DNA of 13,928 nt from CAG-390 sp045543615. Lineage in GTDB: Bacteria > Bacillota > Clostridia > Oscillospirales > CAG-272. A program made the translations under genes and the position numbers. The stretch is taken from assembly GCA_045543615.1 (NCBI GenBank), contig JAZPXL010000028.1:1-13928 (forward strand). Direction: 5' to 3'. Of the stretch, positions 6,563 through 12,646 are shown one piece after another. Below the pieces are notes generated by a model, which saw only the letters and a list, made by a program, of their open reading frames with translations, did no database searches and was not told the origin of the DNA. Position 1 is the stretch's first letter; every line of letters starts with the position of its first letter.

Positions 6563-7498
6563 TTAAAGTGTACCGGAAGAGCCGAGAACGTCGACGATCT
6601 TGTGGCGAACCATCTTCTTAACCTCTTCACGAGCTACCTTGAGGTAATCTCTGGGGTCGAAAATGGAGGGTGTCTGTGTCAGTACACGGCGAATGCCTGC
6701 TGTCATTGCAAGACGGATATCGGAGTCGATATTGATCTTACATACCGCCATCTGTGCTGCCTGACGGAGCATATCCTCGGGAATACCTATCGCATCGGGA
6801 AGGCTTCCACCGAGAGAGTTGATCTCTCTTACATACTCCTGGGGAACGCTGGATGCACCGTGGAGTACGATCGGGAAACCGGGAAGACGACGGCCTACCT
6901 CTTCGAGTATGTCAAAGCGAAGCTGGGGATTTGTGCCGGGCTTGAACTTGTATGCGCCGTGGGATGTACCAATTGCTATTGCAAGAGAGTCAACGCCTGT
7001 GCGTGTTACGAACTCCTCAACCTCTGCAGGATTTGTGAACATTGCTGCGTCAGCTGCAACCTTTACGTCATCCTCGATACCTGCAAGTGTTCCAAGCTCA
7101 CCCTCTACTACAACGCCGTGTGCGTGTGCGTACTCAACTACCTTCTTTGTGAGAGCAATATTGTCCTCAAAGCTGTGGTGTGAGCCGTCGATCATTACGG
7201 ATGTAAAGCCACCGTCGATGCAAGCCTTACAAATCTCAAAGTCTGCGCCGTGGTCAAGGTGAAGTGCAAGATCAACTCCACTATCCTCAATTGCTGCTCT
7301 TGCAAGGCTCATAAGATATGCGTGCTTTGCATACTTGCGTGCGCCTGCAGATACCTGGAGGATTACAGGGGACTTCTCTTCAGCTGCTGCCTCTGTGATA
7401 GCCTGGATGATCTCCATATTGTTAATGTTGAAAGCTCCGATTGCGTAACCGCCTGCGTATGCTTTCTTGAACATTTCGGTTGTTGTTACAAGTGCCAT
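6563..7498 (-). CDS. fba: Class II fructose-1,6-bisphosphate aldolase
   Basis: A 311-aa zinc-dependent glycolytic/gluconeogenic enzyme that interconverts fructose 1,6-bisphosphate with dihydroxyacetone phosphate and glyceraldehyde 3-phosphate. Recognisable elements are the N-terminal GAFNINNMEIIQAI, HLDHG (catalytic D82, zinc ligand H83), DGSHH (104-108), EGELG (132-136), H180 in GTSHGAYK, H213 in VLHGASSVP (the other two zinc ligands) and KINIDSD (254-260) for phosphate binding. The length and motifs fit the roughly 310-aa Gram-positive subtype. The ribosome site AAGGAG is just upstream of the ATG. It has its own promoter in the 113-nt gap behind mazF and its own terminator, so it is probably a single-gene unit. 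Confidence 0.97.
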   Translation of the reverse strand: MALVTTTEMFKKAYAGGYAIGAFNINNMEIIQAITEAAAEEKSPVILQVSAGARKYAKHAYLMSLARAAIEDSGVDLALHLDHGADFEICKACIDGGFTSVMIDGSHHSFEDNIALTKKVVEYAHAHGVVVEGELGTLAGIEDDVKVAADAAMFTNPAEVEEFVTRTGVDSLAIAIGTSHGAYKFKPGTNPQLRFDILEEVGRRLPGFPIVLHGASSVPQEYVREINSLGGSLPDAIGIPEDMLRQAAQMAVCKINIDSDIRLAMTAGIRRVLTQTPSIFDPRDYLKVAREEVKKMVRHKIVDVLGSSGTL

Positions 7499-7534
7499 TT
7501 TTTCTCTCCTTGTGTAAAAAATTATTCATCCTAT

Positions 7535-7563
7535 ATTTTACACCGAAAGCGCAAAAAAATCAA
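7535..7563 (-). promoter_or_regulatory. Sigma-A promoter of fba
   Basis: Read on the minus strand: TTGATT (7558-7563), a 17-bp spacer, TAAAAT (7535-7540). It lies 36-65 nt upstream of the start codon. Confidence 0.75.
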
Positions 7564-7573
7564 TACTTTGCGC
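7549..7573. promoter_or_regulatory. Inverted repeat over the fba -35 box (candidate operator)
   Basis: GCGCAAA (7549-7555) and TTTGCGC (7567-7573) are perfect inverted 7-mers separated by 11 nt. They bracket the -35 hexamer. The T-run lies inside the loop rather than after the stem, so it is not a terminator for mazF. Repressor binding is inferred from position and symmetry only. Confidence 0.45.
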
Positions 7574-7611
7574 ACCAAAAGTAAAAATGTTTACGAAAAA
7601 TTTGTCTTTTT

Positions 7612-8124
7612 TTATTCAATACTTGCCCCACCCATCTCACCGTTTTCTCCATCGCCTGCAACCACTGCTCCCATAGCGGACGCAACAGCAGGTGCAAGTG
7701 GTGTGCTTGTGGGAGTGGAGACGGTGGTGCTTACCGTAGGCGAAACCGTGGTGGACGGCGCATTAATGCCGAAGCTGACGGCTATGGCAGAGTTGACCTG
7801 TCGCATTACATCGTCATCAAGATGCCCCATTTTTTCTTTAAGTCTGCGCTTATCAAGCGTGCGAACCTGCTCAAGCAGAATGACGGAGTCCTTTTGCAGA
7901 CCTGCACGCTCGGCGTATATATCTATATGAGTGGGCAGACGTGTCTTGCCCATCTTCGAGGTAATGGCAGCGGCTATGACCGTCGGGCTGTATTTGTTGC
8001 CAACGTCATTTTGTATGATCAAAACAGGTCTAAGTCCTCCCTGCTCAGAGCCAACCACAGGCGAGAGGTCGGCGTAATATATATCCCCTCTGTGAATTTG
8101 CGTATGGAATGTGTTGTCGCTCAT
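7612..8124 (-). CDS. MazF/NdoA-type mRNA interferase with a long Thr/Ser/Pro-rich tail
   Basis: Residues 9-120 match type II toxin MazF (PemK-like) very closely, especially Bacillus NdoA: RGDIYYADLSPVVGSEQGG, GLRPVLIIQND, AAITSKMGKTRLPTH, DSVILLEQVRTLDK and MGHLDD. The catalytic pair of NdoA (R25, T48) corresponds to R32 and T55, both present, so the domain looks active as an endoribonuclease. The family is normally about 115-120 aa. Here about 50 residues follow: first a tract of Thr, Ser, Pro and Val, then Ala/Gly and an acidic end. No antitoxin gene lies next to it in this window: the upstream 8125-8290 has none, and fba is downstream. A ribosome site GGAAAGG lies about 8-14 nt before the ATG. 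The partner antitoxin is probably elsewhere. Confidence 0.92.
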   Translation of the reverse strand: MSDNTFHTQIHRGDIYYADLSPVVGSEQGGLRPVLIIQNDVGNKYSPTVIAAAITSKMGKTRLPTHIDIYAERAGLQKDSVILLEQVRTLDKRRLKEKMGHLDDDVMRQVNSAIAVSFGINAPSTTVSPTVSTTVSTPTSTPLAPAVASAMGAVVAGDGENGEMGGASIE

Positions 8125-8217
8125 ATGTGTGTTCCTTTCCTAAGCTTTCTCTGTAATACTATTTTTGCCTACCTCTGTGCGCTTTTAAACAGCAACCGGG
8201 TATACTTACAAAGGAAA

Positions 8218-8247
8218 ATTTTACCCACATTAATATTTTATGCACAA
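8218..8247 (-). promoter_or_regulatory. Possible mazF promoter
   Basis: Read on the minus strand: TTGTGC (8242-8247), an 18-bp spacer, TAAAAT (8218-8223). The match is modest, and the leader to the ATG at 8124 would be about 85 nt. Confidence 0.35.
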
Positions 8248-8269
8248 AACACAAAAGCCGTTTCGGATT

Positions 8270-8314
8270 GATACAATGCTACGCATTGATTACATACACA
8301 CCTTTGGTGTTTTT
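8270..8314 (+). repeat. Variable-stem hairpin array 4 (two hairpins, second terminator-like)
   Basis: CAATGC-TAC-GCATTG (8274-8288), the 8-nt linker ATTACATA, then ACACC-TTT-GGTGT (8298-8310) followed by TTTT. The first hairpin and linker are base-for-base the reverse complement of the outermost complete unit of array 1 (9-30), and the next stem (CACACC) resembles that array's truncated unit (CACGCC). The last hairpin with its T-tract could terminate plus-strand transcription, but no plus-strand gene lies directly upstream. Confidence 0.75.
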
Positions 8315-8352
8315 AATAAATAATGAATAATGAAAAATGAATAATGAATAAT
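8315..8352. repeat. AT-rich heptamer tandem repeat, second tract
   Basis: Same AATGAAT-type unit as at 6133-6171, and likewise directly followed by the 83-bp element. It links array 4 to the second copy of that element. Confidence 0.7.
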
Positions 8353-8434
8353 TGTGGTTTTATTAAAATGATAGACAACAGAAAGCCTCGCCCACAGGGA
8401 GAGGTGGCACGGCGAAAGCCGTGACGGAGAGGGG
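8352..8434 (+). repeat. 83-bp GC-rich two-hairpin element, copy 2
   Basis: One mismatch to 6204-6286 (loop GAAA instead of GAGA in the hairpin with CACGGC arms). Here the preceding 34-bp terminator hairpin is missing, so TTGTGG runs straight into TTTTATT. Array 3 starts just after it, as array 2 does after copy 1. Confidence 0.85.
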
Positions 8435-8436
8435 GG

Positions 8437-8624
8437 AGATACACGCCTGACGGCGTGATGAGATACAACACTTCGTGTTGATGATATACAAGGCTTGCGC
8501 CTTGATGATATACAGCCCTGTCGGGCTGATGATATACAACACTTCGTGTTGATGATATGCAAGGCTTGCGCCTTGATGATATCCACGGCTACGCCGTGAT
8601 ATATACACGCTTTGCGTGTATATA
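8437..8624 (+). repeat. Variable-stem hairpin array 3 (eight hairpins)
   Basis: Stem classes in order are CACGCC, CAACAC, CAAGGC, CAGCCC, CAACAC, CAAGGC, CACGGC and CACGC, each with a 3-4 nt loop (TGAC, TTC, TTGC, TGTC, TAC or TTT) and an exact complementary arm. Linkers are 8 nt (ATGATATA with single-base variants ATGAGATA, ATGATATG, ATGATATC); the last is ATATATA. The last hairpin (8600-8624) extends to about 11 bp with TATATA arms. Units 2-3 recur as 5-6. The CAAGGC and CACGGC classes also occur in array 1. The array is bracketed by oppositely oriented GC-rich elements (8352-8434 and 8624-8674). Confidence 0.92.
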
Positions 8625-8674
8625 CCCTCTCACCCGACTACGTCGGGAGCTCTCCCAAAGGGCGAGCCTTTCTG
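8624..8674 (-). repeat. Diverged inverted copy of the GC-rich two-hairpin element
   Basis: Read on the minus strand it begins CAGAAAGGCTCGCCC and ends TGAGAGGGT, parallel to AGAAAGCCTCGCCC ... GGAGAGGGG of the 83-bp element. The inner hairpin differs completely: CCCGAC-GTA-GTCGGG instead of CACGGC-GAAA-GCCGTG. It closes array 3 on the right. Confidence 0.7.
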
Positions 8675-8745
8675 TAAATCTTCGCTTTTGCTAAAAACAT
8701 AATGTTTATAACTTGACAATATATAGAAACCCAAAACAAAAAAGA

Positions 8746-8942
8746 ATTTTCCAAACCCGTAGGGACCGGCGTCCCCGACGGTCCGTTTTATAAGGTAAAA
8801 ACCCAATAATAAATAGGATAGTGGCACGATATTTTAAAAATGTCAGGATTTCTGTATTTCATTAGGATAAAAAGATTTAACCATTCCGGACCAGTCGAGA
8901 CATTTGCTTCGCAAATCGCCGGTCCCTACGGGTTTGGAAAAT
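8746..8942 (+). mobile_element. MITE-like element A with 26-bp perfect terminal inverted repeats
   Basis: 8746-8771 and 8917-8942 are perfect 26-bp inverted repeats (core GTAGGGACCGGCG). The interior of about 110 bp is nearly identical to element B in the opposite orientation (shared stretch includes GGATAGTGGCACGATATTTT). No transposase or credible ORF is inside, so it would be non-autonomous. Near its right end it carries an extra 6-bp hairpin, ATTTGC-TTC-GCAAAT (8902-8916), that element B lacks. Mobility is inferred from structure and copy number two. Confidence 0.65.
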
Positions 8943-8998
8943 GTTTTGGCGTTTTGGTGTTGTGTATATCGGCAAGCGAAAAATCGTAGTTTTTCAAC

Positions 8999-9053
8999 AA
9001 TCCCTCCGTCACGCCGATGGCGTGCCACCTCCCTTTACACAAAGGAGGCTTGC
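8999..9053 (-). repeat. Diverged inverted copy of the GC-rich two-hairpin element
   Basis: Read on the minus strand: AAGCCTCC ... GGGAGGTGGCACGCC, loop ATC, GGCGTGACGGAGGGATT. The framework GAGGTGGCAC ... GTGACGGAG is conserved with the 83-bp element while the inner stem is CACGCC rather than CACGGC. It lies between the two MITE-like elements. Confidence 0.75.
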
Positions 9054-9132
9054 TTTTAGTCGGCGTTTTATAGGGTCTGTATATCGGCAAGTGTCAAGCA
9101 TTATGTTTTTAGCATAAGCGTTACCTTTTCTG

Positions 9133-9289
9133 CCGTAGGGACCGGCGTCCTCGACGGTCCGGAAAATTAAATTTTTTATCTTAACGAAATACAGAAATCC
9201 TGACATTTTTAAAATATCGTGCCACTATCCTATTTATTATTGGGCTTTGACCTTATAAAACGGACCGTCGGGGACGCCGGTCCCTACGG
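9133..9289 (-). mobile_element. MITE-like element B (inverted copy)
   Basis: Terminal inverted repeats of 29 bp with one mismatch (9133-9161 and 9261-9289), sharing the core GTAGGGACCGGCG with element A. The interior matches element A in reverse complement over about 110 bp with only a few differences. Elements A and B face each other across about 190 bp, forming a large inverted pair. No coding capacity seen. Confidence 0.65.
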
Positions 9290-9675
9290 GCGAAGATATA
9301 AAGTTTTTATAGAAACATAATGTTCCTCGCTTGTTTTCGCCATTTCGTTGCAACAAAGCTCTTGCGCAAAAATCACAAACAAAGCCAACAAAAAAGTTTT
9401 TTGTAAGATAATGTAAATTCCGTTTGTTTTCTGCCTTTTCACAATCAATAATAGCTTTTCTCCAAAAAAAGCAACAAAAAATGCAACAAAAATATTTTTT
9501 TGTTATATTATGTAAGCACTTCTTGTTTGTTCCATTTTCTTGCCATCAAAACAAACAATAATAAAAGAATTTTTGAAAAAATAAAAAAACCTTGTCACAA
9601 AAATTCAAGCTAATTTGTCTTATATTAATGAGGGGATAATAAGCTTTTTTCAAGGCCATATTTGATCCCCCGAGC
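9290..9675. other. Gene-free AT-rich region with two palindromic repeats
   Basis: No believable ORF. Two related segments about 97 nt apart each start with an A/T palindrome (9388-9404, ACAAAAAA-G-TTTTTTGT; 9485-9504, similar) followed by ATGTAA and then a TTGTTT-type stretch. A further inverted repeat GGGGAT (9632-9637) with ATCCCC (9665-9670) lies near the promoter at 9713. These may be protein-binding or DNA-bending sequences upstream of the exported-protein operon; that is inference. Confidence 0.5.
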
Positions 9676-9712
9676 TTTTGCAACTTTTGTGCATCTTTTT
9701 GCAACTTTTGTG
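9676..9712 (+). promoter_or_regulatory. Direct repeats abutting the -35 box (candidate activator site)
   Basis: TTTTGCAACTTTTGTG occurs identically at 9676-9691 and 9697-9712, a spacing of 21 bp (two helical turns), ending one base before the TTGACA box. This is a typical arrangement for a dimeric activator or repressor, but no regulator can be named. Confidence 0.55.
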
Positions 9713-9741
9713 TTGACAAATGGAACGCTTTGCTTTATAAT
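9713..9741 (+). promoter_or_regulatory. Consensus sigma-A promoter of the exported-protein operon
   Basis: TTGACA (9713-9718), a 17-bp spacer, TATAAT (9736-9741), both perfect. Transcription would start near 9748, giving a leader of about 240 nt before the ATG at 9986. Confidence 0.88.
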
Positions 9742-9985
9742 ATATATAGAGGCAAACTTTTCCTTTACAAAAGCCCAAACCTAAAATTGATTTTTCAAAA
9801 AAGAAAAATCAAAATTTCTTGTCGCCCGTCACACTTGTTTTTATATGTGAGCGACGCAGACTTATGGAGGTGAATCCGATGAACAATTAAAAAAGCCCAA
9901 AAAATTTGAGGCAGAAAGGTTTTCCGCCCGTATCTTCGGGCACACAAATCAAAAAATCAAGAATAAAATGTAAAGGAGAAAAGTT
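9742..9985 (+). promoter_or_regulatory. Structured leader of the exported-protein operon
   Basis: Three hairpins are visible: a 10-bp AU-rich stem (9787-9796 with 9803-9812, A6 loop); a two-part stem GTCGC/GCGAC around TCACA/TGTGA (about 9820-9855); and GCCCG-TATCTT-CGGGC (9926-9941). Between the second and third lies a three-codon ORF behind GGAGGTGA. No known riboswitch consensus was recognised. The main gene has its own site, AAAGGAG, just before 9986. Confidence 0.5.
9879..9890 (+). CDS. Three-codon leader ORF (Met-Asn-Asn-stop)
   Basis: ATG-AAC-AAT-TAA preceded at optimal spacing by GGAGGTGA (9866-9873), one of the strongest ribosome sites in the window. It may be a regulatory mini-ORF. 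Alternatively it is the vestige of a lost paralogue: the stretch 9862-9885 resembles the start of the gene at 12647, which also has TTATGGAGGTG before an ATG and begins Met-Asn-Asn. Expression is not shown. Confidence 0.4.
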   Translation: MNN

Positions 9986-12595
9986 ATGAAAAACAACAAG
10001 AAATTTTCAAAGAAGCTTCTATCAATGATACTTGCAGTATCAATGATCCTGAGCCTCGTTCCAATATTCACGGCCGCTATCGACGATGAGCTTTCGAAAT
10101 ACGAAACTGTCGAAGAAGTTCCGTTCACCTTTACTCTTGAAGAGGGCGACCTGACTTTCTCAGAGCTAAAGGATGCCACACTTAATGCGGGCGATCTGCC
10201 ATTTGCCATAAGCGCAGAGCTGGCAGAGGAACGTGGACACGTCAACCGTCTGTATGAGCAGGAAACTGATGACTATACAGTTATGTTCCAAAACAGAGAC
10301 GGCTCAAAAACAATATATCTCTTCTCGCAGAAGGTGAAGAATTTATCTATCTCCTCAACATCCACGGCTGCACTTGTAAGCAGTGGTGGCGAGATTGTAA
10401 TAAATAAAGACAACATCATAGCTAAAAGACTTGGCACTTCATCTGATAACAGAATAATGGATTATCAGATAGCACGCTGTGAGATATCCACTCTCACACA
10501 GGGACGGCTTTCGGCAGACGGTGTTGACATCACATCACAGGCTAAAGCGTTGGCAAACGGCGAGGCGAGTGGTGAAGAACTAAGAATAGAATGCGCAGAG
10601 GTAAGCGGTGTTGCAACAGCAAGCTCTCTCGCATCACGAACACCGCAGGCTTCCGTTATGAGCCTGACATATTCGACTGTTGCAGGCGAATATGCGCTCA
10701 AGAACAACGGAACAAATAGATATATGATGCTCAATCCGAGCGCACGACTTACCACATCGCCGTCAATTTATCTTCCTCTCTGCAAGTGGCTCATCTCTTA
10801 TGAGTATGTCAACTCAACGTATATATACACGCTGACACCTCTTGCAAGACAGATGCAGAGATTGACTTATTCAGATGGCAGAGTAAGCTGTACCGCGGCT
10901 GAGGCAGGTGCTACAAATCAGAAATGGGAAATTTTAATAGAAAACAATGAAGACGGCAGCACATTTATCTACTTCTTTGACTACACCCTGGAATATCTGC
11001 TTGACCCAAGCTTCGGCTCGGTGGACAACAGCACAGTTCCGCTTGAAAGATGCCAGTGGATACTCACCAACCATCAAACCTTTGTGCCGCTGACGAGTAT
11101 AACAACGATAATCAATTATGCGTATTACAACGAGTTGTTCTCGTTAGACGAAATGGTTGCACCGTATCCGGAAAACGCATCGTATTATAATTATAAGTGG
11201 GAAGATGCGGCAGGAAACTCAGTACCTAATAGCTCCTCTGGATTTCCATATAACGAAGGGACTTACGAACTATATTGCAGAGATGAATATACCGGTTTAA
11301 GATCTCCCAAGCTAATAGTATTGGTTCACGAAGGGTCTTGGTTTAGTGAAGATATAACATATACCATACATCCCAAAAATGCTCCTACCAAGTATTTGAC
11401 GATGCAAGCAAATGCTGTCTCCAACGTATATAATGCAGAGTCAAACAATATTGTTGTTGAACAGCTTTCATCTGACAGCGCAAAAGGTTCAGAGAAATGG
11501 GATGATATTTCACGAGCTTTTTTAATCAATAGAGTAAATGGCGGATACAAGCTAACTGCTACTCTTGCTACATTTCAATATCTAAATGTTCCTGACGCAT
11601 CTAATAGTTTAACCCAGTCAGAAATTGAACAAATAATTGCCGCAGGAGGAAACACCAATAGTCTTTCAGATGCTATAAATAACAAACTCCAAGTATTAAA
11701 TAATTATTCCGTTACCACTCTCGATCAGCAAAACAACACTCTTAACATCGACTTTTTAGATGAAACAGAAGGCTCAGGCGGCGAGTCGAGCCAAGCAGAT
11801 GAAACAGAAGGCTCAGGCGGCGAGTCGAGCCAAGCAAGCGAAACAGAGCAGTCGCCTTTCGTATGCACAAAGAGCTATGACGCTGAAGGCTCAAATTTGA
11901 TTCTATATCCGGTAGATGTTGTTGAAAACAATATTACTACAAGATATTACAGAATTATTTTTTATTCTCCATCTGCAGAAACCTATGTGTTGACATACAA
12001 TGGCGATGAGCCACTGTCTCTTTCGGAGTCATTTTCAGATGATGGTAATGATCTATGGAAGTTCAATCAGCTTGGTGTAGATGTGCCGGTTATCAAACAA
12101 ACCACCAACTTTTGGTGTGGATATGCCACAATCCTACAATTATTGTTGAGTAAAGGTGTCTGTGTATCCGGCGATAGCATTCATGAACAGACTAAAAGAA
12201 TTATTATTGATACAAATAATGAACTAAATAGCTCAGCTTGGCAATTGGATTTCCATAACTATATCAATGGTTTAACATACGACAATAATTCTTTTAATAT
12301 GTCTTGTATGATCAGACCGGAGTCGGGTTTTTCCGATCAAGACAAGCAAAATTTGAAGAGTCGTATCATATCATCCTTGGAAAAAGGATATCCGGCCGCC
12401 TGTATGGTTAGTAGCGCAGGACCTCCATATACAGAGGGAACTGGTTCTGCACATTATGTTTGTATTATTGGCTATGATGCTAATTCCGATAGGGTGATAA
12501 TTTCTAATTGTCATTATAATAATGATTTAAATGGTGTCTTCGCTATACCTTTTAGTCAGTTCTTGCCCTATGTTTCATTCTTATATTGGCAATAA
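9986..12595 (+). CDS. Exported multidomain protein with C-terminal papain-fold (C39-like) cysteine protease
   Basis: 869 aa. Residues 1-31 form a signal peptide (basic MKNNKKFSKK, hydrophobic core, cleavage probably near TAA). About 233-360 looks like a beta-trefoil/ricin-B region (GEYALKNNGTNRYMML, NQKWEI, CQWIL). About 365-450 may be an Ig-like beta domain, and about 459-590 plus 630-700 looks like a second trefoil-like region split by an acidic Ser/Gly linker with a 13-aa duplication (592-617). The C-terminus (about 700-869) carries QTTNFWCGYATILQ: C711 with Q705 six residues before it (as in papain), H823 in AHYVCIIGYD, and N841 in ISNCHY, a complete likely Cys-His-Asn triad. Predicted role: secreted or surface-bound protease or peptidase-like enzyme with carbohydrate-binding regions. 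There is no obvious anchor. Domain calls other than the protease are inference. First gene of the operon. Confidence 0.85.
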   Translation: MKNNKKFSKKLLSMILAVSMILSLVPIFTAAIDDELSKYETVEEVPFTFTLEEGDLTFSELKDATLNAGDLPFAISAELAEERGHVNRLYEQETDDYTVMFQNRDGSKTIYLFSQKVKNLSISSTSTAALVSSGGEIVINKDNIIAKRLGTSSDNRIMDYQIARCEISTLTQGRLSADGVDITSQAKALANGEASGEELRIECAEVSGVATASSLASRTPQASVMSLTYSTVAGEYALKNNGTNRYMMLNPSARLTTSPSIYLPLCKWLISYEYVNSTYIYTLTPLARQMQRLTYSDGRVSCTAAEAGATNQKWEILIENNEDGSTFIYFFDYTLEYLLDPSFGSVDNSTVPLERCQWILTNHQTFVPLTSITTIINYAYYNELFSLDEMVAPYPENASYYNYKWEDAAGNSVPNSSSGFPYNEGTYELYCRDEYTGLRSPKLIVLVHEGSWFSEDITYTIHPKNAPTKYLTMQANAVSNVYNAESNNIVVEQLSSDSAKGSEKWDDISRAFLINRVNGGYKLTATLATFQYLNVPDASNSLTQSEIEQIIAAGGNTNSLSDAINNKLQVLNNYSVTTLDQQNNTLNIDFLDETEGSGGESSQADETEGSGGESSQASETEQSPFVCTKSYDAEGSNLILYPVDVVENNITTRYYRIIFYSPSAETYVLTYNGDEPLSLSESFSDDGNDLWKFNQLGVDVPVIKQTTNFWCGYATILQLLLSKGVCVSGDSIHEQTKRIIIDTNNELNSSAWQLDFHNYINGLTYDNNSFNMSCMIRPESGFSDQDKQNLKSRIISSLEKGYPAACMVSSAGPPYTEGTGSAHYVCIIGYDANSDRVIISNCHYNNDLNGVFAIPFSQFLPYVSFLYWQ
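11759..11836 (+). repeat. Perfect 39-bp tandem duplication inside the protease gene
   Basis: 11759-11797 and 11798-11836 are identical 39-bp units, each encoding DETEGSGGESSQA, followed by a degenerate third start (SETEQS). The unit keeps the frame, so its number can vary without breaking the protein. The identity at DNA level suggests a recent slippage event. Confidence 0.95.
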
Positions 12596-12646
12596 ACTTT
12601 CCAAGCTCAAAAAACTATTCGAATTTTTGTATTATGGAGGTGTGCT

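Larger units (their letters stand above)
8683..9120. repeat. 22-bp inverted repeat pair (8683-8704 and 9099-9120) around the first MITE-like element
   Basis: 8683-8704 (starting CGCTTTTGCTAAAAAC) matches the reverse complement of 9099-9120 with one mismatch; weaker similarity continues beyond it (to about 8732 and 9071). A 14-bp direct repeat, TGTATATCGGCAAG, occurs at 8963-8976 and 9078-9091. No gene is seen in 8675-8745, 8943-8998 or 9054-9132. Confidence 0.6.

Noticed and set aside
8125..8290. Small antitoxin gene upstream of mazF
   Set aside because: No open frame with ribosome site and ribbon-helix-helix or AbrB-like sequence could be found in this stretch on the minus strand.
8289..8297. 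UACAU (NdoA cleavage sequence) in the linker TTACATAC near mazF
   Set aside because: It occurs in only one linker of arrays 1 and 4 and not in arrays 2 or 3; a five-base match near mazF is easily chance.
8290..8608. Two overlapping minus-strand frames of 81-98 codons
   Set aside because: Both run through array 3 and the GC-rich element in different frames; repetitive peptides reflect the repeats.
8437..8624. CRISPR array
   Set aside because: The constant part is only 8 nt, the variable part is self-complementary and often repeated within the array, and no cas gene is near.
8630..9206. Three minus-strand frames of 61-65 codons in the MITE region
   Set aside because: They span terminal inverted repeats, lack ribosome sites and match no family; one is mirrored by the inverted copy.
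9742..9880. Cyclic-di-GMP or other known riboswitch in the operon leader
   Set aside because: A short GGCAAAC match occurs near 9751, but the rest of the GEMM core is absent and no other known aptamer consensus was recognised.
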